Source: Tenrec ecaudatus
Lineage: Eukaryota; Chordata; Mammalia; Afrosoricida; Tenrecidae
Direction of reading: 5' to 3'
DNA: 64,000 nt
Assembly: GCF_050624435.1 (NCBI RefSeq)
Contig: NC_134537.1
Coordinates: 18,100,584 to 18,164,583, forward strand
Shown: positions 54,409 through 63,055 of the stretch, piece by piece
Numbering within the stretch: position 1 is the first letter of the stretch
Layout: every line of letters begins with the position of its first letter
Translations under genes and position numbers: made by a program
The notes under the pieces: model-generated
What the model was told of the DNA's origin: nothing
The model's database searches: none
The model's input: only the letters and a program-made list of their open reading frames with translations

Positions 54409-55790
54409 AACTAAACTAAAGTACACCTAACTAAAGGACTAAAGTACACCTAACTAGGAAATATATCGACCTGTTCTGACTCACCTACACACACGTTCTA
54501 AAAGACACGCTTGGGAATGGATCTTGTAACTCGGGACTACCTGTAACCCTGGGAAGGAATTGACCCATATCAGCTCAGGAATCAGCTGCCCAGTGCCTGG
54601 AAGGTACTTGGGAGGGCCCAGCCCTACTGTCTAAAGAGTGAGACCCAGGAGAGGTGTATAACAGGTTCCACTTGAGAGCCTTCTAGACTGAAAACTGCTC
54701 TGTCTTCTTGGAGCTAGAAAGGGTGCCCATGATAAGGCAGGGTGGGGACCCTGACTCACACAATTAGCTGGCTTTTTGTCTTTGAATCTTGACTGGAAGT
54801 GACTCATGAGCTGGAAAAAAAAAGAAAGAAAAAAACCTTTGGAAACAAATGGGGGAGGCCAGGAGGCACTGAAGCCACCCTTGCTTCGCATTCTCGGATA
54901 AACGGGGACTCGCTGGCCCATAAATGTTGAAAGCTGTGTATTTCCTCAGCCGTCCTCCCATGAAGTCTGATAGTTCACTCATTTTCGACAAGATTTCATT
55001 AAATGCAATTTCGATGGGCTATCGTTTTCTTTTTTCCTTTCTTCTCTTCACTTGAGTAAAACCTGATGATTAGTTAGTGGGGCAGAATACACAGGCGTGT
55101 GGAATTTCCCAGCAAGGGGTAGCAATTCCACTTTAACCAGTGGAAGGCTCTTGCTCCAGGACATTTTCTGTCCACTCAAACCTGGCTCAATTCAATTTGA
55201 AGAGCATGTATTGTACATCACAGTCAGGACGGACACACACACACACACCCCCCACCCCCCACCTCCCCAAGATTTCCGCTGGGGGTGGGAGTGAGGGGGC
55301 AGCTAGTCTTGAACTCAATGACATTGTGCTGGGGGATCTTTCTTAGGGCTCTTTGAACAGAAATGCAAACTAAGTAACCCACTAAGAATCTGTTGTAAAA
55401 ATCCTGGGCTGTGACATGAATGGGGGCAGGCAGGGCCTCTCATCCGTTCCGAGTGAGGCTCGCTGTTGACTTCAGACTGGTCTCCTGTTCACAGGACGGT
55501 AAAAACAGTCGGATCGAAGGTTGCCAACGATATCAGATTTGGGAGCTGTTGGACCCTGGGGAGAAATTGCCTCTCTCACTTCCACTTTCAGAAGCTCACC
55601 GGGTAGTCGAGCTGAACACTTCCTGGGGAATTTTGAAACCAGCAGAGGCAGGCCTTTGGGAAAGGGCAGGCCAGGGGCCAGCTTGGGTCACCTGGCCTCC
55701 CCCCTACAAGCAACCACTGGCTTCTTTTCCGTTAACCACGGGGCAGGGTGGGGGTGGGGAGGGCGAGGTGGCACCAAGCTAAACTGGTTG
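54409..55790. other. Repeat-poor flank of the CpG island
   Basis: Begins with a short tandem of aaagtacacctaacta and is otherwise free of recognisable transposons, with a (CA)n/C-rich tract at 55229-55262. Low repeat content next to a CpG island is typical of regulatory flanks. No exon could be defined. A short minus-strand frame at 54764-54991 has no resemblance to a known protein. Confidence 0.45.
55229..55262 (+). repeat. (CA)n and C-rich simple repeat
   Basis: Eight CA units followed by runs of Cs separated by A. A likely polymorphic microsatellite about 550 bases from the CpG island. Confidence 0.85.
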
Positions 55791-56149
55791 GGGGAAGGGC
55801 TGGGCTTCGGAAACAAAGAGCCGCCCAAGTTTTCAGAAATAGCCCCGGGGCTCTGGCCCGCGAAGTGTAACTTTAGAGGGCAAGGGACCGGAAGTGTGCA
55901 AAAGGCGAGCCCCTTCTAAGATCTGGGTTTCATTAAACTGCAACAACGGTGGTGGGGGAACTTTTGCGCGGGGTGGCGGTGGGGGTGCCATTTTGCAGAT
56001 GGGGGAGAAAGGAGCCGAGGCACCCGGCCTGCATTCACACAGCACCTAAGCGGCAGGCCAGAACGCCCTGGGGGCGACTCCCAGGCTCTGCCCCGTGGGC
56101 ACCACACCGAGGGTCACAGCGGGGGTCGGGGAGGACCCTCCCCGGCTGG

Positions 56150-56182
56150 CGGGGGGGGGGCTGGGGTGTCGGGGCAGTGTCC
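56150..56182 (+). repeat. G-quadruplex-like tract in the CpG island
   Basis: A run of ten or so Gs, then ctgggg, tgtcgggg and cagtg gives at least four G runs within about 30 bases on the plus strand. Such tracts are frequent in promoters. Confidence 0.6.
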
Positions 56183-57034
56183 TCAGGGCCTGTACGGGGG
56201 AAGGGCGCGTCCCAGTGGGGTCGAGGGAATGGGTGGGAGAGGCTGGGGGCGCGGGGGCCCCCACGAGGCGCTCGCCCCGCGGGGTGGGCAGGAGGGCGCG
56301 GGGCCCCCGCCAGGCCTCCCCCTGCAGGAGGCGAGCGGGCCGCGCAGCACGTCCCGGTTTGGGCGCGCTCCCCTCCGGATCCCGGCCTTTGTGTTCCATT
56401 CCATTTAAGGGCAGCCTCGGCCGCAAGAGGACCGGGAGCCTGCGGTCCGTCTGCCCGGAGAGGGGCCGCCGGGCACGCTGCACCTGCGCGGCCAGCGCCA
56501 TCCCCGCGGCAGATCGGTGCCAGCCACCGGCGCCACCGCGGGGGGAGGGGGCATTTCCAAGCGGAAAGCGACCCCCGGCGCTGCAGGCCTGGGGGGGTGG
56601 GTGCAGGGGGCAAAGCGCGGGACCCGGCAGCCGGGCCGGGTGGGGGAGGGAGCGAGCAGGCAGCCCCTCCCCCTCCATTGCTGCCTCCGCTCCCCGGCTT
56701 TGTAACCAACCTCTGCCACGTGGTAAATGCTTCCGGGGGCGGGGGAGGGCATCAGTTATTTCTGCGGAGGAGGTGTGGTGTGTGTTTTTATGTTGTTGTT
56801 TTTTTGATAAGACGTAAACATCGTTGGCGCTGCAGCCCCAAGCCCCGCGGAGCCCCGCCCGGGCCCGGCGGCAGCGACCCCGACGCTGCCTTTGGCGGAG
56901 CCGCCGCGCCGCCCCGCCCCCACCGCGCCCGCGAGCCCATTTTCGCTCGGCCGGTCCCCGCGCCGCCGGATGGATGGCGCCCCATCCCCCGCTCCTCTGC
57001 TCAGTCATTCAGACTTGGAAAGTCAATAACACGC

Positions 57035-57045
57035 TGACATCATCA
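57035..57045 (+). promoter_or_regulatory. CRE/AP-1-like site
   Basis: The sequence tgacatcatca contains the half site TGACATCA, one change from both the CRE and related bZIP sites. It is 20 bases downstream of agtcattcagacttgg, in the AT-richer edge of the CpG island. Function is inferred from the motif alone. Confidence 0.35.
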
Positions 57046-57180
57046 GGGGTTTGTGTATTATTACACGGCTACTTTCCAGAGTACCTGGCATTATCTAAGA
57101 GAGGAGCACTCCCGCTGCCCAAGCAAGGGCTCCGAACCCGGGAGCCTGGCCGCCTCGGGGAGGGGCGGCTGCTTGGAGGC

Positions 57181-57771
57181 AGGGCCTGTCCTCGGTGGGG
57201 AGCATCCTCAGGGCACCATTAGGAACAGATGATGGGCTTTTTGCTGCAGGACGTGCAGATGCACGTTAGATATCGATACATGCCTCCTTCTGGCTTGGGG
57301 GGCGCTTCAGTGACCTCTCTTTCGGCAAAAGGCGTCACTTGGCCTTGAAGAGCATGTTCAGTGGCATCCACAAAGGGGGGCGGGGGAAGGCAGCGACTTG
57401 GGGTACGGGTGCTTGCTTCCCGGTTATGTAATCACCAGCAGGAGTGGTTAGGTCTTCCCTTTTCCCTTCTGGGCGGCTCGGTTGCTGTGTTTTTCTTAAA
57501 CCTCATGCAAAAACCATGTCGCAGATTAATGGTGCAAAACTGCACTCCAAGCAAATGGCCTTAGAAGAGTGTCTGTCTCAGTTTTGGAGAAGGGGAATGA
57601 TAGATGAATTTGTTGTTAATTAAGATTCCTTATCTTAATACTCTGGCATTTCCTTTTCCTAGAATGCGTTAAGAATTTTTTTGGGGGGGTATGTATTTTA
57701 GGCTTCCCTTCTTAACGATTTGTTAGGGTACTTGGAATAGCTAAACTAACGAATTAATTGTCTAGATTAGT
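57181..57771. other. Unassigned interval downstream of the CpG island
   Basis: No recognisable transposon. AT-rich towards the right. It may contain intron or upstream sequence of the CpG-island gene, depending on direction. Confidence 0.4.
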
Positions 57772-57777
57772 GTTCTT

Positions 57778-58414
57778 TGTGGCAAACAGAAAAGTTATTC
57801 CCCAGGTTTTCCTCCCATAATAAATGCCAAACATAAAGCGTGGCGTGCTAACACGTGGTCAATGAGGATACACTTGGAGGTCAGCTACTTAAAGGTTAAC
57901 TACCGGAAGGGTGTCAGTCATCTAGAGCAATCAGACCCTATAATCTGTTCCACCCTGATAGAGCACACTCCCTTCTGATAAGGGTAATAGATTGTTCCAC
58001 TGAAGGATAGTCCAAGACTAAGGTCAAGCCAACTCAGGGAGGACCAAGGTTAGGCTGCCACCTTGGCTCTAGAGTCCATCCATCTTGTCACATGGTTGCC
58101 CCTATTGCCTCCCCTTCCTATTGCGTGTATACCCCTAGCTCATCCCTCTCCTGTTCATGTGTGCCTATTGTGCAACCCCTTCCTGTTACGCATCTAGTTA
58201 CCTGTAATTAAGGGGGGCTTGCATGTCCCCTGAGTATACATAAGCCTCGCTTGGAAATTGATTCTCTCTCTGCATGGACCTGGCTGTTGAGAACATGGCC
58301 TTATGGGAGGTGAGCAATTGCATGCTTTATCTTGTCTTATGTCTCTTTAATTTTAACCCTTAATTACACAACTGCCCCTTGGACCTGTTCGATTGTGGGG
58401 ACTGGGACCCCACA
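57778..58414 (+). mobile_element. Solo LTR with perfect 6-bp duplication
   Basis: Begins tgtggcaaacagaaaagtta and ends gggaccccaca, 637 bases, flanked by identical gttctt at 57772-57777 and 58415-58420. TG...CA ends, a TATA-like tatacataag at about 58235-58244, and a pyrimidine-rich U5-like end fit a retroviral LTR. A 6-bp duplication is usual for class II (betaretrovirus-like) elements. No internal region is present, so it arose by LTR-LTR recombination. The exact duplication suggests it is younger than most repeats here. Confidence 0.85.
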
Positions 58415-58511
58415 GTTCTTTTAGTTTTTTAAAATACTTACCCAAAAAACCAAAAACAAATAATAAACAAACAAACAAAAAAAAACACTTCCTGACTTCT
58501 CCTCTGCCCCA

Positions 58512-58655
58512 TACCCACCCAGTGCCTGGGTGGAATTGCTTCCAACTCACAGGCATCCTATAGGATCAAATCGGACTTCTGCATTGGATTTCCAAGACTA
58601 CATCTTCATAGGACCGCCCAGAGCTTAACTCACTGTATCCCCCAGCCCCCCTAAA
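58512..58655 (-). mobile_element. SINE fragment, reverse
   Basis: Contains ggtggaattgcttccaactc, acaggcatcctataggatca, tggatttccaagactacatc and agcttaactcactgtatccc. The box B side is partly deleted. Confidence 0.6.
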
Positions 58656-59344
58656 ACTCACAAGATGGTAGCTTTTCTCTGTTCTTTGGAAAGACAGGCT
58701 GTTGACACTCACAGGGATAATCTCTTAAATTATCTTAGTTTCTTCATTTGCACAAAGTGGCTACAAACTGAATGGTTGTCCTCATCTTATCCCTTGTAGC
58801 TCCAGCAAGGAGTGACCACTGGGTGATAGAACATTCCCCAGAGATCCCCAGGGGGAAAGAACGCAGCTCTGTTTCTCAACAATGTAACAGTTTCCCCATG
58901 TGGGCTTTATCTTTTCAGAAGAATGCGAGGTTTGATTGTGAAGTGGGGCCCAGGACATCTGAAACAAAAAACTCCCATCTCACCTCACTAAAATCACCCC
59001 CTAAGCTTGCCTTCCATTCCCCACCTCCTAAACCCAGGAATTCCCCTTCTTAGGGTGCAGGCAGCTGGGGAAGCCCAGTGTACCAGCCCCTCCAAAGTTC
59101 AGCCCTTGCAGCTTGGAGCTGCCTTAAGGGCGGAAGGGCAGAATGAGTAACGCACAGGCAACCAGGAACTTTACCGAAGGGCTTGCCTTTAGCTAATTAG
59201 AGTGCCCTGTGTAGACAGCAGAGTTCTTTCCTTTGGCCCCTGGATGAAACCAGTACCAACCCAGCTGCCAGCGCTCAAGTCTGACTCATGACGAACTCTG
59301 TGTATGAGGGTAGAGCCGTGTTCCCTGAGGTTTTATTTATTTAT
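58656..59344. other. Unassigned interval
   Basis: No gene or repeat recognised. A short tttatttatttattg run is at 59333-59347. Confidence 0.35.
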
Positions 59345-59685
59345 TGCTGGCAAAAGAATCGTTTATTTCATAAATGCTCCTGGAGAAACTGACAAGATGA
59401 AAATCAAGTTAGATCCCTGCCTCACCCTAGACAAAGATTAATAAAAGCTATCTCTGGAAATCCAAATGGGTTAGAATATTTGCTTTACTGTAGGAAGGGG
59501 AGGACTTTCTAGGTGAGTTAGGGAACACAAACCACAAAGGAAAAGATAGATTTAGTTGCATTAAAAATTAGAAGTTGTTTGCACAGCAAAAGATACTTTG
59601 TATATAAAGCCACAGCGTAATCAGCAGACCAAGGGAAATAGTTGCAACATTTAGGTGAAAAAGACTTTCTGTTACGCAAGAGGTA
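59345..59685 (+). mobile_element. L1 ORF2 3' fragment
   Basis: The sequence aatcaagttagatccctgcc, tcaccctagacaaagattaa, then taggaaggggaggactttct, gatagatttagttgcattaa, aaattagaagttgtttgcac and gcaaaagatactttg follows the L1 ORF2 end (phrases like ttaaaaacttttgtgcttc and caaaggacac). Frame is broken. Confidence 0.7.
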
Positions 59686-59972
59686 GAACCAGAATGTTCC
59701 TTACAAACCAATATGGCAAGACTTCATCTCACTTACTTTGGACGTGTTGTCAGGAGAGACCAGTCCCTGGAGAAGGGCATCGTGCTGGGTAACGCTGGGG
59801 GCCAGTGGAAAAGAGGTAGGCTCCCAGTGAGATGGACTGATCCAGTGACTTTAACAATGAACTCAAGCGTGAGAACAACTGGGAGGATGGTGCAGGATTG
59901 GTCAGTGTTTTGTTCTGTTGTGCGTAGAGTTGCTATGGTTTGTTGACTGACTTGACGGCACCTAACAACAAG
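59686..59972 (+). mobile_element. RTE LINE 3' end with open C-terminal frame
   Basis: Includes gaaccagaatgttccttaca, tactttggacgtgttgtcag, gagaccagtccctggagaag, gatggactgatccagtgact, ggatggtgcaggattggtca, ttttgttctgttgtgcgtag, and end gacttgacggcacctaacaa. A 77-codon frame (59713-59946) shows the C-terminal RTE pattern: YFGRVVRRDQSLEKG, then WKRGRLPVRWTD, then MVQDWSVF. It is a remnant, not a functional gene. Confidence 0.88.
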
Positions 59973-60121
59973 CTGCAAAACTGCATACAAGTTACTCGGA
60001 AAATTCCACAAACACAAAATGTCATCGCTTAGAAAATCTAAATAAAAAAACAAAACGAAAACAACAAAAGAAACAGTACATAGGAAATCCAATCAACAAC
60101 AACAAAGGATGCTCAACCTCA

Positions 60122-60655
60122 GTAACTGTGGTCATTAGGTGTCACCAGGTGTTGGCTTCGACTCATAGGGACATTCTGTATAACATTGCCCGGTGTGAAT
60201 GAGGGGGGTTGGAATGGAGACCCATCTGTAGACAATTGGACATCCCCTCATGGAAGGGTCACAAGGAAGGGACTAGCCAGCCAGGGTGCAGAATAGCACC
60301 ATCACTGATGAAATACACAACATTCCTCTAGTTTTTTAATGCTCCCCCCCCCCACTATCATGACCCCAGTTCTTTCTTACAAATCTGGCTAGATCGGAGC
60401 ACATACACTGGTACAGATAAGAGCTCTCGGCACACAGAATCCATGACAGATAAACCTCTCAGGACCAATATTGAGAGTAGCAATACCATGAGGGTAGGGA
60501 GAAGGGGGAGGAAGGGGGAACCAATTGCCATGATTGACATACATGGGGGGGCAAACAGCAGAAATGTGGGTGAAAGTTTACAGGGTACAGTGTAAAATAT
60601 GAAAATACAAATAATTTATATATAAAAAAGTTGCCTGGTCCAGTGCCATCCTTAT
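60122..60655 (-). mobile_element. RTE LINE 3' terminus, reverse, split by family A
   Basis: Left piece 60122-60194 (gtggtcattaggtgtcacca, ggcttcgactcatagggaca, aacattgcccggt) and right piece 60631-60655 (ttgcctggtccagtgccatc) are consecutive in the LINE. The overlap attgcccggt / gttgcctggt on the two sides of the family A copy represents the target duplication. Confidence 0.75.
60199..60629 (+). mobile_element. Family A retroposon lacking its terminal 190 bases
   Basis: Runs from gtgaatgaggggggttggaa through gacatcccctcatggaaggg, tagatcggagcacatacact, ccatgagggtagggagaagg and gtgggtgaaagtttacaggg, and ends at aaatacaaataatttatata plus an A run. It stops before the usual AATAAA block although it has an A tail and a target duplication of about 10 bases, which suggests a different 3' end of its RNA. 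Confidence 0.75.
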
Positions 60656-61040
60656 CCAGTAGAACCCCGGACCTCGATGCTATTCTGTTCTGGAAGGAGC
60701 GTCGAGATGCGATGTAGGCAATTTCCGAATGACTTTTTCCCATAAGAAATAACTGAAAACAGATTAACCCATTCTTGACCACCAAGTTTTTACTCTGACC
60801 TTGCCTTTTTATACAAAATATTACACAGAAATTTCAAAGTAAATAAGTTCAGAGTTAAATAATATAATTTAAATGAGAAACACAACATTTAAAAAGTTTT
60901 TTAACAACTACAGTATGGCCCATACCTTGAGAGCGATGAGGATCTGGATCTGTGGACACGGATGTGGAGAGGGGAGGTGGAGAGAGAGTCATTGTTTGGA
61001 AGGGGAATTCTCTTCCATAAAATCAACTGGTAGCTGCTTT

Positions 61041-61360
61041 ATTTTTGTAATGAATAATTTTATTGGGGGCTCGTACAACTCTTATCACCATCCATCCATA
61101 CATTCATTGTGTCAAGCACATTTGTACATTTGTTGCCGTCATCATTCTCAAACATTTGCTTTCTACTTGAGCCCTTGGTATCAGCTCATTTTCCCCCTCC
61201 TTCCTGCTCACCCCTCCCTCATGAATCCTTCATAGTAAATTATTTTGTCATGTTTTACACAGACGTCTCCCTTCACCCCCTTTTCTGTTGTCCCTCCCCT
61301 AGGATGGAGATTATATGCAGATCCTTGGTATCAGTTCCCCCTTTCCACCCCACCTTCCCT
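61041..61360 (-). mobile_element. Family A retroposon, reverse, in the Tigger-like element
   Basis: Flanked by tggtagctgcttt (61028-61040) and tggtagctgcctt (61361-61373), a 13-bp target duplication with one change. Internal order: aataattttattgggggctc, gtgtcaagcacatttgtaca, tctacttgagcccttggtat, gtctcccttcacccc. A short 3' copy. Confidence 0.88.
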
Positions 61361-61463
61361 TGGTAGCTGCCTTTTTTTTTCACTACAACCTGGCTGCCTT
61401 TCTCTTAAAAAAAAAAAATCTGTCTAATGTGGTCCGCTGTTGGTACTTCCTTAACTTTTTTTT

Positions 61464-61608
61464 AAATGTGTCCTAGGCATGAAACAGCTCTGACCATGAT
61501 CTAGTCATCAAGCGAGCATGAACAAAGGGCTGCCAGTCTGCTCCGCCCCTGACTGATATAAGAGCACCACCACCAATCAGGTGTCTCTTTGCCCATAGCC
61601 AGGGGTAA
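61464..61608 (-). pseudogene. Retrocopy of an H/ACA-box snoRNA
   Basis: On the minus strand the first hairpin has a 9-bp base stem (CCCCTGGCT with AGTCAGGGG) and an upper stem AAGAG-A-CACC with GGTGCTCTT. A hinge with GGAGCA follows, one change from an ANANNA H box, then a second hairpin closed by CTGGCA with TGCC-T-AG, and an ACA triplet three bases before the end (GGACACATTT). A run of As follows. Flanking repeats ttccttaactttt occur at 61447-61459 and 61609-61621. The related Tigger-like copy at 19.1 kb lacks the insert, showing the empty site. About 142 nt is a usual H/ACA length. The specific snoRNA is not identified. Confidence 0.6.
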
Positions 61609-61959
61609 TTCCTTAACTTTTCTAAAAGGGTTTACTAAATTATCACCATCAAAAAACTCTTTCTTGGGACCCATGGTTTTTATCTAAAAATAGTACTAAA
61701 ACCACAAAAACTAAGAAAATTGTAGCAAAACGCTTGGAACACAGCCACAAAAGGTTTAAACCACTCATACGAACAACGAACGCCAACTAATGCTGAGCGA
61801 CCAAGACACGGAGTGCTTTTGTTGACAAAAGTCAAGTGCGTTGGGGCAGATTCTGATGTTTTTGAGCTCCAATGCAAAATTTTCTTGACATTTTGCTTCA
61901 AAATCCAGTTATGTTGAGTACTGATGCGGCTGAGTATCGGGGTTCCACTGTAATCATAA

Positions 61960-62590
61960 TGTTTGAATCTGCAGCCATAGCGCCCCCCACCTCATTGAGG
62001 GGGTCCATCTTTTTTATTGACCCTTTCCTGGATTTGATGCCCGTCTCCATTCCTGATGATGTGTCTAAAGTAACCATCCTTGCATCTCAGGATTTATTTA
62101 ATAAATGCTTTGTTTAATACATGGGCCTGTGCTAACATTCTTCGGTGCTAACTCTCCAAGAATTTGTCCATTCTCTGGCACTCTGTGCTGGAGTGGGCAT
62201 TCTTCAATGGCACCACCTTGCCCATTCAAGTGGGTCAATTCTTGTCCAGTTTTTATCTTTCATTATTTAGAGTTTTCATGCATTTGAGGCAATTGAAAAT
62301 ACCATGGCTTGTGACAAAACAGTAATTTACAAAGTATCAAGGGTTTGTGAGGGAGGGGGAGCAAGGAGGGAGGGGGAAAAATGAGGAGCTGATGCCAGGG
62401 GTTTAAGTGGAGAGCAAATGTTTTAAGAATGATGAGGGCAATGAATGTACAAACGTGCTTTACACAATTGATGTATGTGTGGATTGTGATAAGAGTTGTA
62501 TGTGTCCCTAATAAAATGATTAAAAAAGAAAGAAAATGCCATGGCTTGGCTCGGAGAGCTTAAGTCATCAAAGTGACATTTCTTCTTTTT
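61960..62590 (-). mobile_element. Diverged RTE LINE 3' region, reverse, split by family A
   Basis: Left part has cacctcattgagggggtcca, ttattgaccctttcctggat, gatgatgtgtctaaagtaac, catccttgcatctcagg, then gtccattctctggcactctg and ggcattcttcaatggcacca; right part has atgccatggcttggctcgga and tcatcaaagtgacatttctt. All are in family order. The family A copy at 62312-62531 interrupts it at gaaaataccatggcttg. Confidence 0.75.
62312..62531 (+). mobile_element. Family A retroposon with 17-bp duplication
   Basis: Flanked by gaaaataccatggcttg (62295-62311) and gaaaatgccatggcttg (62532-62548), identical at 16 of 17 bases. Blocks: acaaagtatcaagggtttgt, gaggagctgatgccaggggt, ctttacacaattgatgtatg, tccctaataaaatgattaaa and an A-rich tail. 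This duplication length is diagnostic of target-primed insertion by an L1-type endonuclease. Confidence 0.92.
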
Positions 62591-62890
62591 GTTTTTTTTT
62601 TAATGTGCCTATTGGCCATTGAAATATCTTCTTTGATGTAATGCCCTTCACTCATTTTTCATTTAGGTTGTTTTACCTTTTGTTGTTGTTTTTGTTAAGC
62701 TGTTGAAATGTTTGATGCATTTTACGTATAAGACTTTTATCAGAAACATAGTTTATAAAAAATCTTACATTTTATAAGCTATTATCTTATGAGGCCTTTG
62801 GATGAAGAGAAATATTTAATTTTTATTACATCCTATTTGTCTATTTTGTCTTTTGCTGCCTGTGCTTTAAGATGTTATATCATTAAAAGA
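62591..62890 (-). mobile_element. L1 ORF2 3' fragment, reverse
   Basis: The stretch aatgtgcctattggccattg, cacttcactcatttttcatt-like, aagacttttatcagaaacat, then tttgtctattttgtcttttg followed by ctgcctgtgctttaagatgt is the reverse complement of the L1 ORF2/3' UTR segment. Frame not open. Confidence 0.7.
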
Positions 62891-62894
62891 ACAA

Positions 62895-63055
62895 AACAAA
62901 AGCCGAGCCCACTGCCATGGAGTTGATTCTAATGCACAGAGTTGATTCTGTAGGACAGAGTGGAGCTGCCCCATTCCAGGGAGTTTTCCATGTCTGATTT
63001 TGGGGAAATAGGCTGCCATTCTCATTTCTTCCAAGACCCCTCTGGGTGGACTCCA
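62895..63055 (-). mobile_element. SINE, reverse
   Basis: Reads agcccactgccatggagttg, attctgtaggacagagtgga, gctgccccattccagggagt, gccattctcatttcttccaa, gactccagctgctgccctc. The phrase agttgattct is present twice, 18 bases apart, near 62921-62950, a small internal duplication. Head decayed. Confidence 0.65.

Larger units (their letters stand above)
55800..57180. promoter_or_regulatory. CpG island, probable promoter and first exon of an unidentified gene
   Basis: CpG dinucleotides are dense, above all at 56230-56990, whereas the rest of the window is strongly CpG-depleted outside repeats. Candidate sites are several GC boxes (for example near 56735 and 56850-56925), a palindromic E-box cacgtg at 56717-56722, gataag at 56806-56811, and a CRE/AP-1-like tgacatca at 57035-57042. 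Antiparallel open frames (plus 55949-57037, minus 56046-57008) follow from the lack of A/T-rich stops and look like low-complexity proline, glycine, alanine and arginine, so they are not called as proteins. No transposon is seen inside. The less GC-rich tail (57000-57110) looks more constrained and may hold the transcription start. Direction and gene are not determined. Confidence 0.75.
60657..61950. mobile_element. Tigger-like DNA transposon with nested insertions
   Basis: Left terminus cagtagaaccccggacctcg and right terminus gtatcggggttccactg are inverted repeats, and TA follows the right end. Segments include catcgag-style cgtcgagatgcgatgtaggc, ttttcccataagaaataact, then, after the insertions, ctaaaagggtttactaaatt, ccacaaaaactaagaaaatt. 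Ends of this type, rich in CG and starting CAGT, with a TA target, indicate a pogo/Tigger relative. No transposase frame was seen, so it is non-autonomous or too decayed. Contains a family A copy (61041-61360) and an snoRNA-like retrocopy (61464-61608). Confidence 0.7.

Noticed and set aside
54764..54991. A minus-strand 75-codon frame beginning MSKMSELSDF as a possible exon
   Set aside because: No similarity that I recognise, and it ends in a poly-phenylalanine stretch from a simple repeat.
56046..57008. A 320-codon open frame on the minus strand across the CpG island
   Set aside because: Same reasons as the antiparallel frame. There is no splice-site or domain support.
55949..57037. A 362-codon open frame on the plus strand across the CpG island
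   Set aside because: It is mirrored by an equally long open frame on the minus strand, has low-complexity G/P/A/R-rich content, no domain, and is explained by the lack of stop codons in GC-rich DNA.
59713..59946. An intact-looking 77-codon frame with RTE C-terminal residues
   Set aside because: It is a 5'-truncated LINE remnant without reverse transcriptase or endonuclease domains, so it is annotated as a mobile element and not a gene.
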